NCBI GenBank assembly: GCA_041748615.1
Contig: JBGTCY010000100.1
Location: 1 to 15,369, forward strand
DNA: 15,369 nt
Source: JBGTCY01 sp041748615
Lineage (GTDB): Bacteria > Bacteroidota > Bacteroidia > Chitinophagales > CAIOSU01
Reading direction: 5' to 3'
Shown: positions 6,355-13,854 of the stretch, in pieces
Position numbering within the stretch: position 1 is the stretch's first letter
How the letters are laid out: the number at the start of each line of letters is the position of its first letter
The notes under the pieces: generated by a model
The model's input: only the letters and a program-made list of their open reading frames with translations
Databases searched by the model: none
What the model was told of the DNA's origin: nothing
Program-made: the position numbers and the translations under genes

Positions 6355-6666
6355 AGCGCTACTTTTTTTTCAGGTCGGAAAAAAGAACATGAATTTAAAG
6401 TTAACGCAAAACAAAGAATTGAATTTTATTACATGCGAAAATCTGGCGCTCGCTTCGTACGACTATGCCTTGCTTTGAATAGTAGTCCCGATTTTTCATC
6501 GGGACGATTGTGGTATTTTACCTTCGGGCAAGCATAAATTCCCCGCTCAATCCGAAATGAAAACGCAGTATGATAATCCGTATCACTGGGCAGGGTTTGT
6601 GTTGGTGAGGTGAGTATCATGAGACGCAAATCTTCAAAAGGAATTTTGAATTAATTTTAGGCTACC
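6355..6666. other. Gene-free region between anmK and the orphan antitoxin
   Basis: These 312 bases hold the divergent upstream regions of anmK (left) and the antitoxin gene (right), plus an inverted repeat at 6485-6505. A 66-codon open frame on the minus strand (6629-6429) runs through the inverted repeat and has no recognisable domain or leader; I regard it as noncoding. I see nothing else that can be named. Confidence 0.6.
6485..6505. repeat. 8-bp perfect inverted repeat (GTCCCGAT hairpin)
   Basis: GTCCCGAT (6485-6492) pairs with ATCGGGAC (6498-6505) around a five-base TTTTC loop. Neither strand has a T tract after it, so a strong intrinsic terminator is not supported. It lies between two divergent genes, where a terminator would not be expected anyway. 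It looks like a dispersed intergenic hairpin. Confidence 0.6.
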
Positions 6667-6876
6667 ATGAAAAAAATAATCCTTGAAATTCCTGAAAGCA
6701 AATATGAGTTTTTTGAAGAACTGATGGACCGTCTCGGCTTCGTCAAGTCCAAGCCGAAGGGAGAAAAAGCAGATTGGTCATATTCCAGCATCGAACAGGG
6801 TTTGAAAGAAGTGAAGCTGATTCGCAGCGGTAAACTCCCCAAAAAACCGATACAAAAGCTGCTTCGTGAAATTTAA
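6667..6876 (+). CDS. Small antitoxin-like protein, partner of a truncated RelE-type toxin
   Basis: The 69-residue protein starts MKKIILEIPESKYEFFEELM and ends with a basic, proline-containing tail (SGKLPKKPIQKLLREI). This layout (short beta-strand, then helix, then SIEQGLKEVKLIRSGKL) is typical of small Bacteroidota antitoxins encoded directly upstream of RelE/HigB-type toxins. Its stop overlaps by 11 bases a GTG-started frame that encodes the first part of such a toxin, which supports the assignment. The full antitoxin frame with intact start and stop suggests selection kept it or that the toxin was lost recently. No DNA-binding motif can be named with confidence. Confidence 0.7.
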   Translation: MKKIILEIPESKYEFFEELMDRLGFVKSKPKGEKADWSYSSIEQGLKEVKLIRSGKLPKKPIQKLLREI

Positions 6877-6946
6877 TGTTCACTATACGCATGAATTTGA
6901 AAGGCAACTAAAGCGGTTAGCGAACCGCATTCCACCTAATATCTAA
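6866..6946 (+). pseudogene. Truncated RelE/ParE-superfamily toxin remnant
   Basis: Starting at a GTG that overlaps the antitoxin stop, the frame reads KFNVHYTHEFERQLKRLANR, then PPNI and stops at 6944-6946. The first ~22 residues are the characteristic N-terminus of RelE/HigB-like mRNA interferases (beta-strand, then F-x-x-x-L-K-R-L-x-K/N helix). A functional toxin needs about 90-110 residues including the C-terminal catalytic strands, none of which are present. Similarity stops abruptly around 6930, next to a repeat segment (6942-6987), pointing to a deletion or rearrangement there. It is too short to be called by ordinary gene finding. Confidence 0.62.
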
Positions 6947-7020
6947 AATCTGCTATTTAAGCCTTCAAATTGCGGATGTTATTTTGATAACTTCACTTAT
7001 CTGATTGTAAAGTAATCTAA

Positions 7021-7731
7021 ATGTCCCCGAAATTTCTAACCGCTGAATGGCGCAAACTGGCGATGGCGAATTATAGCGTTGCTCCGCAAATCTTAAAAAA
7101 ATATCTGCCTGAAAAAACAGTGTTGGATACCTGGAACGAAACCTGTTATGTCAGCTTAGTGGGATTCATGTTTTTGAATACAAAAGTGAAAGGCATTCCG
7201 GTTCCTTTTCACCAAAACTTTGAAGAAGTGAACCTGCGGTTTTATGTTAAACACAATGACAATGGAGAATGGAAGCGCGGAGTCGTATTTATCAAAGAGA
7301 TTGTGCCGCGCGCGATGCTTTCATTCGTTGCCAACACGCTTTTCGGAGAACATTACATTACCCTTCCGATGCAACATCGCTGGGAAGAAACCCATGAATC
7401 ACGATTGGTGGAATATCAATGGGGGAAAAATCTCCGCCATTCATTCAACGTGATTGCACAAAGGCAACCGCAAGAAATCGAGACAGACAGTGAAGTGGAA
7501 TTTATTACTGAACACTATTGGGGATATACTCAGTTAAAAGAAGGACGTACTTCCGAATATCGCGTGGAACATCCCCGCTGGAAAATTTATGAGGTGAAAA
7601 ACCATACTGTCAAGGTGGATTTCGGAAAACTGTACGGGGAAGATTTTGCGTTTCTGAATGAACAACAGCCGCTTTCTGTTTTTCTGGCGGAAGGTTCTGA
7701 AATTATTGTCAGGGAAGGTAAAATCATTTAA
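7021..7731 (+). CDS. DUF2071 (YqjF-like) family protein
   Basis: The 236-residue cytoplasmic protein fits the DUF2071/YqjF family. Typical features are the opening segment TAEWRKLAMANYSVAPQILKKYLP (start of the domain, about 7-30), the YVSLVGFMFLNTKVKGIPVPFHQNFEEVNLRFYV region (43-76) and the central KRGVVFIKEIVPRAMLSFVANTLFGE block (85-110), with a C-terminal LKEGRTSEYRVEHPRWKIYE block. Its biochemical role is unknown; the fold is related to acetoacetate decarboxylase-like lipocalin-type barrels, which is family knowledge and not visible here. The ATG at 7021 is preceded by an A/T-rich leader. The next gene starts one base after its stop, so the two are probably translated together. Confidence 0.85.
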   Translation: MSPKFLTAEWRKLAMANYSVAPQILKKYLPEKTVLDTWNETCYVSLVGFMFLNTKVKGIPVPFHQNFEEVNLRFYVKHNDNGEWKRGVVFIKEIVPRAMLSFVANTLFGEHYITLPMQHRWEETHESRLVEYQWGKNLRHSFNVIAQRQPQEIETDSEVEFITEHYWGYTQLKEGRTSEYRVEHPRWKIYEVKNHTVKVDFGKLYGEDFAFLNEQQPLSVFLAEGSEIIVREGKII

Positions 7732-7732
7732 C

Positions 7733-8497
7733 ATGCAAAAACTGTTTTTCATTTTCCTCTTTCTCTTTATTTCTTTGCTGCTTTTTGCCCAGCAAAAAAC
7801 TATTCATGTTTTTGTAGCGCTATGTGATAACGAACACCAGGGAATCGTACAGGTGCCAAAACATTTAGGCAATGGCAAAGACCCGCGTGGCAATTTATAT
7901 TGGGGAGCGGCTTACGGTATCAAAAATTATTTCACCAACAAAACCACCGACTGGACGCTCGTAAAATCTTTTCCTTCTGAAAATCCGGCAATTCTTGAAC
8001 GACTTTTATTCAAACACGCAACTCGTGAAGTTTATCTGCTCGCGGAAGCCTATGACGGTGAGCAAATCAAACAAACGGTGGAAGATTTTTTGAAAGCGGC
8101 AAACGCCCATTCACCGAGCAGTATTCAGCTTGAATCTCAGGTTTTGAATTTTGGCGGAAAAGCGGATTTATTGGCTTACATCGGGCATGACGGGTTGATG
8201 GATTTCAGCGTGGATATACAATATACCGCGTCACCGGCAAAAGAAAAAGAAGTGATAATCCTTGCCTGTTACAGCAAAAAATTTTTTGAATCTGAACTCA
8301 CCAAAGCAAATGCGAAACCGGTGTTATGGACCACACACCTCATGGCGCCTGAAGCATACACGCTGAAAGCCGCCATAGACGGCTGGATGAATCGGGAATC
8401 AGGAAATGAAATTGCGGAGCGGGCAGCACAGGCATATCATCACTATCAAAAATGCGGCATTAACGGTGCGAGAAAATTGTTAGTGAGCGGGTTTTAA
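7733..8497 (+). CDS. Exported protein of unknown function with a clan-CD-like His/Cys pair
   Basis: The 254-residue protein begins with a clear signal peptide (MQKLFF then a hydrophobic run to about residue 18, likely cleavage after FAQ). It has no lipobox cysteine, so it should be periplasmic or secreted. A conserved-looking opening, ALCDNEHQGIVQVPKHLGNG with NLYWGAAYG (29-62), matches a family I have seen as uncharacterised. Downstream, a hydrophobic strand leads to HDG (His152 in LLAYIGHDGLMD) and a second hydrophobic strand leads to AC (Cys179 in VIILACYSK), 27 residues later. This strand-H-x-G then strand-A-C order is the signature of clan CD cysteine peptidases (caspases, gingipains, clostripain). 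The idea is inference; the family is unproven. It starts one base after the DUF2071 stop and ends 8 bases from the convergent glmS stop. Confidence 0.75.
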   Translation: MQKLFFIFLFLFISLLLFAQQKTIHVFVALCDNEHQGIVQVPKHLGNGKDPRGNLYWGAAYGIKNYFTNKTTDWTLVKSFPSENPAILERLLFKHATREVYLLAEAYDGEQIKQTVEDFLKAANAHSPSSIQLESQVLNFGGKADLLAYIGHDGLMDFSVDIQYTASPAKEKEVIILACYSKKFFESELTKANAKPVLWTTHLMAPEAYTLKAAIDGWMNRESGNEIAERAAQAYHHYQKCGINGARKLLVSGF

Positions 8498-8505
8498 TTC
8501 AGAAA

Positions 8506-10344
8506 TTATTCCACCGTCACCGACTTCGCCAGGTTGCGGGGTTGGTCAACATTGCAGCCACGCATGACGGCAATGTGGTAGGCGAGCAACTGCAAGGGGA
8601 TAACCGACAACAACGGAGTGAGCGGCTCTTCGGTTTCCGGAATTTCAATCACAAAATCCGCGAGGTTTTTGATAATCTCATCACCTTCAGAAACGATGGC
8701 AATCACTTTGCCTTTGCGTGCTTTCACCTCCTGAATGTTGCTGATGATTTTATCGTAAGCGCTGACATTGGTCGCGAGAAAAACCACCGGCATCGCTTCA
8801 TCAATCAAAGCGATTGGACCGTGTTTCATTTCAGCGGCAGGATACCCTTCCGCGTGGATGTAAGAGATTTCTTTCAGTTTCAACGCACCTTCCAGCGCGA
8901 CCGGAAAGTTGTAGCCGCGACCGAGATACAGGAAGTTAGGAACATCTTTGAAGGTTTCCGCGATGTTCCGGATGTGGTCATTGGTATTCAACACGCGTTT
9001 GATTTTGCCGGGTATCGCGTCCAATTCATTCACCAATTGCAAAAAACGCGATTCTGAAATAGAGCCGTTTTCATGTGCCAATGAAAGCGCGAGCAAGGTC
9101 AATACTGTCACTTGTGCCGTAAATGCTTTCGTGGAAGCCACACCGATTTCGGGTCCAGCGTGGGTATAGATGCCTGCATGTGTCGCGCGCGCGATGGACG
9201 AACCGACTACATTACAAATGCCGAGGATAGTAGCGCCCTTCGCTTTTGCCAGTTCAATGGCGGCAAGCGTGTCGGCAGTTTCGCCCGACTGCGAGATTGA
9301 CAGCACCACATCATTATCGAAAATAATCGGGTTGCGATAACGAAACTCCGAAGCGTAATCCACTTCCACAGGAATTCTCGCAAGGTCTTCAATCAGGTAT
9401 TCCCCTACCAAAGCCGCATGCCAGGAAGTTCCGCAGGCGGTCATGAGAATGCGCTTGGCATTCACCAATTTTTCACGGTATTCCGCGATACCGCCCAATG
9501 AAACCAATCCCCTGTTCACGTTCAATCTGCCTCTCATGCTGTCTTTCACGGAGTGCGGCTGCTCATAAATTTCCTTGAGCATGAAATGCTCATACCCGCC
9601 TTTTTCCAACATCTCCAACTGCATTTCCAACTCCTGCACATAAGGTGTGGTGTGCAGGTTGTGAATGGTTTTGATACTCAAATGTCCGCTGCGCGTAATC
9701 ACCGCGATTTCCTCATCATTCAGATAAACCACATTTTTAGTGTGTTCAATAATGGGAGTCGGGTCGGAAGCGACAAAAAATTCGTTTTCACCGATGCCAA
9801 TCACCAACGGACTTCCTTTGCGGGCGACAATCAACTCATCGTGGTTGTCTTTTGAAAGAATGACAATCGCATATGCGCCTACGACTTCATTGAGCGCCAT
9901 GCGCACGGCTTCGAGCAAATCAACTCCGCTGTTTTGATGAATGTCGTCAATCAGGTTCACCAACACTTCCGTATCGGTATCGCTGGTAAAATGATGTCCG
10001 CGGCTTTTCAGCTCTTCTTTCAGCGGAGCGTAATTTTCAATAATGCCATTGTGAATAATCGTGAGGTTGCCCGATTCGGCAACATGCGGATGTGCGTTGA
10101 TGTCATTCGGCACGCCATGAGTCGCCCAGCGGGTATGACCGATACCAATAGTGCCGGTAATATCTTTTCCGGTAGTGAATTTTTCCAAATCACTCACTTT
10201 CCCGGCACATTTATACACTTTCATGGAGTCATTCAGCAACGCGACACCCGCGCTGTCATACCCGCGGTATTCCAATCTTCTTAATCCGTTAATAAGTATG
10301 GGATAGGCTTCTTTATTGCCTATATATCCGACTATGCCGCACAT
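8506..10344 (-). CDS. glmS: Glutamine--fructose-6-phosphate aminotransferase (isomerizing)
   Basis: The 612-residue protein is full-length GlmS, which makes glucosamine-6-phosphate from fructose-6-P and glutamine, the first step toward UDP-GlcNAc for peptidoglycan and LPS. The N-terminal glutaminase domain starts MCGIVGYIGN with Cys2 as the nucleophile after Met removal, and has TRWATHG (71-77) and HNGIIENY (98-105). Two SIS sugar-isomerase domains follow, with ACGTSWHA (303-310), SQSGETADT (351-359), and the C-terminal tail PRNLAKSVTVE carrying the ring-opening Lys607. It is the last gene of a leftward operon, with its ATG only two bases after the DUF4270 stop. I see no glmS ribozyme sequence and there is no room for one in this gap, so control is likely from the operon promoter. 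Confidence 0.97.
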   Translation of the reverse strand: MCGIVGYIGNKEAYPILINGLRRLEYRGYDSAGVALLNDSMKVYKCAGKVSDLEKFTTGKDITGTIGIGHTRWATHGVPNDINAHPHVAESGNLTIIHNGIIENYAPLKEELKSRGHHFTSDTDTEVLVNLIDDIHQNSGVDLLEAVRMALNEVVGAYAIVILSKDNHDELIVARKGSPLVIGIGENEFFVASDPTPIIEHTKNVVYLNDEEIAVITRSGHLSIKTIHNLHTTPYVQELEMQLEMLEKGGYEHFMLKEIYEQPHSVKDSMRGRLNVNRGLVSLGGIAEYREKLVNAKRILMTACGTSWHAALVGEYLIEDLARIPVEVDYASEFRYRNPIIFDNDVVLSISQSGETADTLAAIELAKAKGATILGICNVVGSSIARATHAGIYTHAGPEIGVASTKAFTAQVTVLTLLALSLAHENGSISESRFLQLVNELDAIPGKIKRVLNTNDHIRNIAETFKDVPNFLYLGRGYNFPVALEGALKLKEISYIHAEGYPAAEMKHGPIALIDEAMPVVFLATNVSAYDKIISNIQEVKARKGKVIAIVSEGDEIIKNLADFVIEIPETEEPLTPLLSVIPLQLLAYHIAVMRGCNVDQPRNLAKSVTVE

Positions 10345-10346
10345 GA

Positions 10347-11678
10347 TTATTCGATTATGGTGTAAGTTAAATTCAGTTTCAGCCTGTATTGGGAATGACT
10401 GCTGCCTCCGGCTATCATTCTCACTGCCGACTGGTCTCTACGGTTTGGCAATATAAATATACCAAAATTATCCTCGCCATCACTGATTCTTTGAAAATAC
10501 TGAGAAAGGTTGAATTTGTAGTTTGTGACAGACACTCCGTGATTGTCTGTTGCTGAAATTTTTTCTCCTCCGAAAAGAGAAGCATAAGGCGCTAACTGGT
10601 CGGGCGCTAATGCATTCAGTTTGCCATCGGCATCTGAGGTCACCATCACTAAATTGAGCGGGGGTGTGAATAAGGTATCCGCACCGGTGGGCGCATTGAC
10701 CTGCGTCACTACAATTTCAGCTTTGTTTATCAGAATATTACCCAAAGCAGCGAGATGCGGCACCATGAATTTCACATTCAACCCGGCTAATCCCTGGAAG
10801 AAAACCAGGCTGTCATCTCCGCTCCCGGCTCCATTCAAAAACGGTTCAACGGTTGAGCCGGTGTAATCATGTTCATAATGATTCACGACATCCGCAGCAA
10901 AGGTCGGGAAGTTATAGACGACTGAATCGCGGTTATCATCCTTATAATAAAGAATCAACCCAAGCCTGATGGGGTCAAAAAACGGGTCTAAGAAAATCAG
11001 CCCTTCGCCACCGTCCGCCTTGTCGCCTTTGATGTATAAGCCCTTGAAAAACTGGCGGAAAGCGGTTTGGTCGGCATAATCACCCGTACCGGATGCGTTA
11101 ATAAATTTTTGGCCGAAACTGTTATCCAATTTAATCCTGAGTACAGCCGGCAGTTTCCCGTTAATGACCTCCACGCTGTCAGTCAGGTTGGGAACAAAGT
11201 TGGTCAACCTGCCTACCGGTGCGGGGTTAACGGTGAAATTCTTATTCGAAAAATATTTTTCATTCGCGACAATTTCCTCCGTCATTTCATACACTTCCAA
11301 AGTTTGAGGGACATCTGTTTTTCCGTAGGTATTAAAATAACGGAGCGTTAAGACGATTGAATCAAGCTGTGGATTTACTCCTAAAGAAAGATTATTGTTA
11401 ATCAGCCTGAACGGGATATAAGAACCCGCTGAGGTAGTGCCAAAATCAGGGTCATACATTGTACCCAACAAGCATAATGTAGCGAGGGAAACATCCACGG
11501 AATCTTCTCTTGTAGTAAACGCTAATACGGTGAGCGTGTCCGTAAACCGCAGATTGCGCTCATCATCCGGAATGAGTACCGTATCTTCCAGCACCGGCTT
11601 TTTACAGGCAGTAAAAAACAAACCTGTCAACAACGGCATTAACAGAACCCCGTAAAAAAAATGATTGCGTGCTCCCAA
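10347..11678 (-). CDS. DUF4270 family lipoprotein
   Basis: The 443-residue protein matches the Bacteroidota-specific DUF4270 family in length and layout. The N-terminal signal has a hydrophobic core and a lipobox ending FFTAC (Cys25), followed by KKPVLEDT. The mature part is beta-rich with many Asp, Thr and aromatic residues, e.g. LPFR-like repeats and a C-terminal strand RLKLNLTYTII. I chose the TTG at 11678, five bases after the upstream stop, because the next in-frame Met (residue 14) would leave too short and uncharged a signal peptide. It sits between the GT5-like gene and glmS with minimal gaps, an order I believe recurs in Bacteroidota. Function is unknown; its company suggests an envelope or exopolysaccharide-linked role, which is inference. 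Confidence 0.88.
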   Translation of the reverse strand: MGARNHFFYGVLLMPLLTGLFFTACKKPVLEDTVLIPDDERNLRFTDTLTVLAFTTREDSVDVSLATLCLLGTMYDPDFGTTSAGSYIPFRLINNNLSLGVNPQLDSIVLTLRYFNTYGKTDVPQTLEVYEMTEEIVANEKYFSNKNFTVNPAPVGRLTNFVPNLTDSVEVINGKLPAVLRIKLDNSFGQKFINASGTGDYADQTAFRQFFKGLYIKGDKADGGEGLIFLDPFFDPIRLGLILYYKDDNRDSVVYNFPTFAADVVNHYEHDYTGSTVEPFLNGAGSGDDSLVFFQGLAGLNVKFMVPHLAALGNILINKAEIVVTQVNAPTGADTLFTPPLNLVMVTSDADGKLNALAPDQLAPYASLFGGEKISATDNHGVSVTNYKFNLSQYFQRISDGEDNFGIFILPNRRDQSAVRMIAGGSSHSQYRLKLNLTYTIIE

Positions 11679-11683
11679 TTCGC

Positions 11684-12499
11684 TTATTTGCCTTTCAAAA
11701 CGATTTGGTAAAATTTCTGGTATGCTTCCTTGTAGGATTCTTCAGGCTGAAAGTCGAGCACCGGTTTCCCGTTTTTGTTAATCAGCGCGCTCACTTCTTT
11801 GGCGATTTTTTTATTTCCGATAATGATGGCATCGGAGTAGGCGGTACCGCCTAAGTTCAATGCCGTGTTGTTCGCCTTATCATAAAATTTCATTTCCGTT
11901 TTTTTGTCGGCAGTCGCGGCTGAAATTTTCTTGGGAAATTCTTTTGAAAATGATTCGGTGAACTGGTTGTCATACACCGAGTAAATCGCTTTGGTGGATT
12001 TGAAAACCGGGTCGTCCTTGTATTGTGTTTTCAGGTAAAAAGGAATCAGGCTGGTCATCCATCCGTGACAGTGGATGAGATGCGGAGGCCATCCGAATTT
12101 TTTAATGGTTTCAAGCACGCCTTTGCAGAAAAAAATCATGCGGTCTTCATTGTCCGCGAAGAAATTCAGTTTCTTGTCGCGAAAAACGGCTTTCCTCTCA
12201 AACAGCTCGTCATTATCCAAAAAGTAAACCTGGAGCCTGATGCCGGGCAAAGATGCCACTTTAATAATCAGGGGGTAATCTTCGGTGCCGACTGAAATGT
12301 TGATACCGGATAACCGCACCACTTCATGCAGCCTGTTTCTTCTTTCATTGATATTGCCGAATCGCGGCATTAAAACCCTGATGTCCATTCCGTTTTCAAA
12401 TACATACTGAGGCAATCCGGAGGTGATTTTAGCGACACTGGATTCAATCAGGTAAGGTTGCATTTCTTGTGTGACAATCAAAACGCGCTTTTTTTCCAT
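11684..12499 (-). CDS. Half-length GT5 glycogen/starch-synthase-like protein
   Basis: The 271-residue protein matches only the N-terminal (acceptor-side) Rossmann half of GT5 glycogen synthase: a start VLIVTQEMQPYL, LPQYVFENGMDIRVLMPRFGNI (29-50), an AVFRDKKLNFFADNEDRMIFFCKGVLE block, HLIHCHGWMTSLIPFYLK and an NLGGTAYSDAIIIGNKKIAKEV block. Full GT5 enzymes are ~470-530 residues and carry the ADP/UDP-glucose-binding second half, absent here. Key positions also differ: the loop that should read K-x-GG is KITSG at 24-28, and the canonical HxHDWH-type site reads HCHGWM. It is therefore probably not a working glycogen synthase; it may be a regulatory or scaffold relative, common in this phylum beside DUF4270 and glmS. 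It is the first gene of the leftward operon, divergent from panC. Confidence 0.82.
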   Translation of the reverse strand: MEKKRVLIVTQEMQPYLIESSVAKITSGLPQYVFENGMDIRVLMPRFGNINERRNRLHEVVRLSGINISVGTEDYPLIIKVASLPGIRLQVYFLDNDELFERKAVFRDKKLNFFADNEDRMIFFCKGVLETIKKFGWPPHLIHCHGWMTSLIPFYLKTQYKDDPVFKSTKAIYSVYDNQFTESFSKEFPKKISAATADKKTEMKFYDKANNTALNLGGTAYSDAIIIGNKKIAKEVSALINKNGKPVLDFQPEESYKEAYQKFYQIVLKGK

Positions 12500-12561
12500 A
12501 TTATTGATGTTTTAAGATTTCTTAAATATGCCTTTTATTTATGCCTTTTAATTGAGGAGTG

Positions 12562-12569
12562 CAAAGATA
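12562..12569 (-). promoter_or_regulatory. Bacteroidota -7 box for the GT5-like/DUF4270/glmS operon
   Basis: The minus strand reads TATCTTTG here, an exact match to the phylum -7 consensus TAnnTTTG. It lies ~62 bases before the first start codon of the leftward operon, in the divergent gap with panC. A TTG upstream exists but at a poor distance, so the -33 element is unclear. Confidence 0.55.
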
Positions 12570-12642
12570 GTGAAAAACAACGATTTTATTAGCATCAACT
12601 CTACTTTTAAGGATTCAGCCCCTTTGTGAATTTTATGATAAC

Positions 12643-13491
12643 ATGTTGATTTTCAAAACAACAGACAAGATAATGGCTTATTTGTCCGCGCTTAAATCGG
12701 AAGGTAAAACTATTGGTTTTGCCCCTACGATGGGCGCTTTGCACAAAGGACACCTCTCATTGATTGAAAAAGCCATCGCTGAAAATGATGTGTGCGTGAC
12801 CAGTATTTTCGTGAATCCGGTTCAGTTTAATGATAAGAAAGACCTCGATTCTTATCCCCGCACGTTTGAACGGGATTTGACCATGCTCATTGATGCCGGG
12901 AATCACATTTTGTTTTATCCTGACGAACAGGAGATGTACACTGCCGGAACAGACTATTCGGTAAATATTAACTTTGGTTACCTGTTGCAGACGATGGAAG
13001 CGGTTTTCAGAAAGGGGCACTTTGAAGGCGTAGCGGTGGTGGTGAAGCGGTTGCTCGACATTGTTCAGCCACACCATCTATATATGGGACAGAAAGATTA
13101 TCAGCAATTGTTGGTTGTGAAGAAGATGATTGAAACGCTGCAAATGGATGTCCAGCTAAAAATGTGCGAGACAATCCGTGAAGCCAACGGATTAGCAATG
13201 AGTTCGAGAAACCTGCTTTTGTCCGCTGAAGAAAAAGAAGCGGCACAAAAAATTTCGAGCGTGTTATTTGAGGCGAAAAATAAAATCAATCAACATCCGT
13301 TTCACAAAATCCGCGAAGAAAGTATCGCTGAATTGAACAATTACCCTTTGCTGAAAACTGAGTATTTTGAAATCGTGGACGCTGATGGTTTACAGCCCGT
13401 GGAAAAGGCTTCATCCGCAAATGGATTGGCGATTTGTGCAGCCGTCCGTGCCGGTTCCATCCGGCTGATTGATAACATCATTATTTCCTAA
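12643..13491 (+). CDS. panC: Pantothenate synthetase (pantoate--beta-alanine ligase)
   Basis: The 282-residue enzyme joins pantoate and beta-alanine with ATP to give pantothenate, the CoA precursor. It shows the nucleotidyltransferase signature FAPTMGALHKGHLSL (26-40, HxGH at 34-37), FVNPVQFN (56-63) for pantoate binding, RKGHFEGVAVVV (123-134), MGQKDYQQL (148-156) and a KMSKS-type MSSRN at 186-190. Length is normal for the family. Residues REANGLAMSSRN have Ala-Asn where Pro-Asp is common, a mild variation. It is the first gene of a rightward operon with panD 12 bases later, so the ligase and the enzyme making its beta-alanine substrate are coupled. Confidence 0.97.
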   Translation: MLIFKTTDKIMAYLSALKSEGKTIGFAPTMGALHKGHLSLIEKAIAENDVCVTSIFVNPVQFNDKKDLDSYPRTFERDLTMLIDAGNHILFYPDEQEMYTAGTDYSVNINFGYLLQTMEAVFRKGHFEGVAVVVKRLLDIVQPHHLYMGQKDYQQLLVVKKMIETLQMDVQLKMCETIREANGLAMSSRNLLLSAEEKEAAQKISSVLFEAKNKINQHPFHKIREESIAELNNYPLLKTEYFEIVDADGLQPVEKASSANGLAICAAVRAGSIRLIDNIIIS

Positions 13492-13503
13492 TTTCGCACC
13501 GCA

Positions 13504-13848
13504 ATGAGAATAGAAGTCGTTAAATCGAAGATTCACCGTGTGCATATCACGGAAGCAAATCTGAATTACATCGGTAGCATCACGATTGATGAAGACCTGA
13601 TGGAAGCCGCCAACCTGATTGAAAATGAAAAGGTGCAGGTCGTGAACATCAACAATGGCGAGCGGCTTGAAACCTATGTCATCAAGGGGAAGCGGGGAAG
13701 CGGCATCATTTGCCTGAACGGACCTGCCGCACGCAAAGCGCAGTTGGGCGATATTGTGATTGTCATTTCTTACGCTTCCATGGAATTTGAGGAAGCGAAG
13801 AAACATCAGCCCGTCACGATTTTTCCTAAAGAAAACCGGCTAACCTGA
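13504..13848 (+). CDS. panD: Aspartate 1-decarboxylase, pyruvoyl type
   Basis: The 114-residue proenzyme cleaves itself between Gly24 and Ser25 (visible in YIGSITID) to create the pyruvoyl cofactor, then decarboxylates aspartate to beta-alanine. Lys9, His11, Tyr22, Arg54 and Tyr58 occupy the expected active-site positions, and NGPAARKAQLGDIVIVISY is the typical C-terminal block. The substrate it makes is used by PanC, encoded directly upstream. No panZ-like maturation factor is in the window. The downstream membrane protein gene starts 6 bases after its stop. Confidence 0.96.
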   Translation: MRIEVVKSKIHRVHITEANLNYIGSITIDEDLMEAANLIENEKVQVVNINNGERLETYVIKGKRGSGIICLNGPAARKAQLGDIVIVISYASMEFEEAKKHQPVTIFPKENRLT

Positions 13849-13854
13849 CGCCTC

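Noticed and set aside
6429..6629. 66-codon open frame on the minus strand
   Set aside because: No domain, no leader and it crosses a perfect hairpin repeat; composition looks like intergenic DNA.
8498..8505. Bidirectional terminator between the exported protein gene and glmS
   Set aside because: The eight-base gap holds no hairpin and none is evident in the flanking coding ends.
9553..10284. Several open frames on the plus strand opposite glmS
   Set aside because: They are shadows of the GC-rich third positions of glmS; the minus-strand protein is unambiguous.
10345..10346. Possible glmS ribozyme or riboswitch before glmS
   Set aside because: Only two bases separate glmS from the upstream gene, and the ribozyme is known chiefly from Firmicutes-type bacteria.
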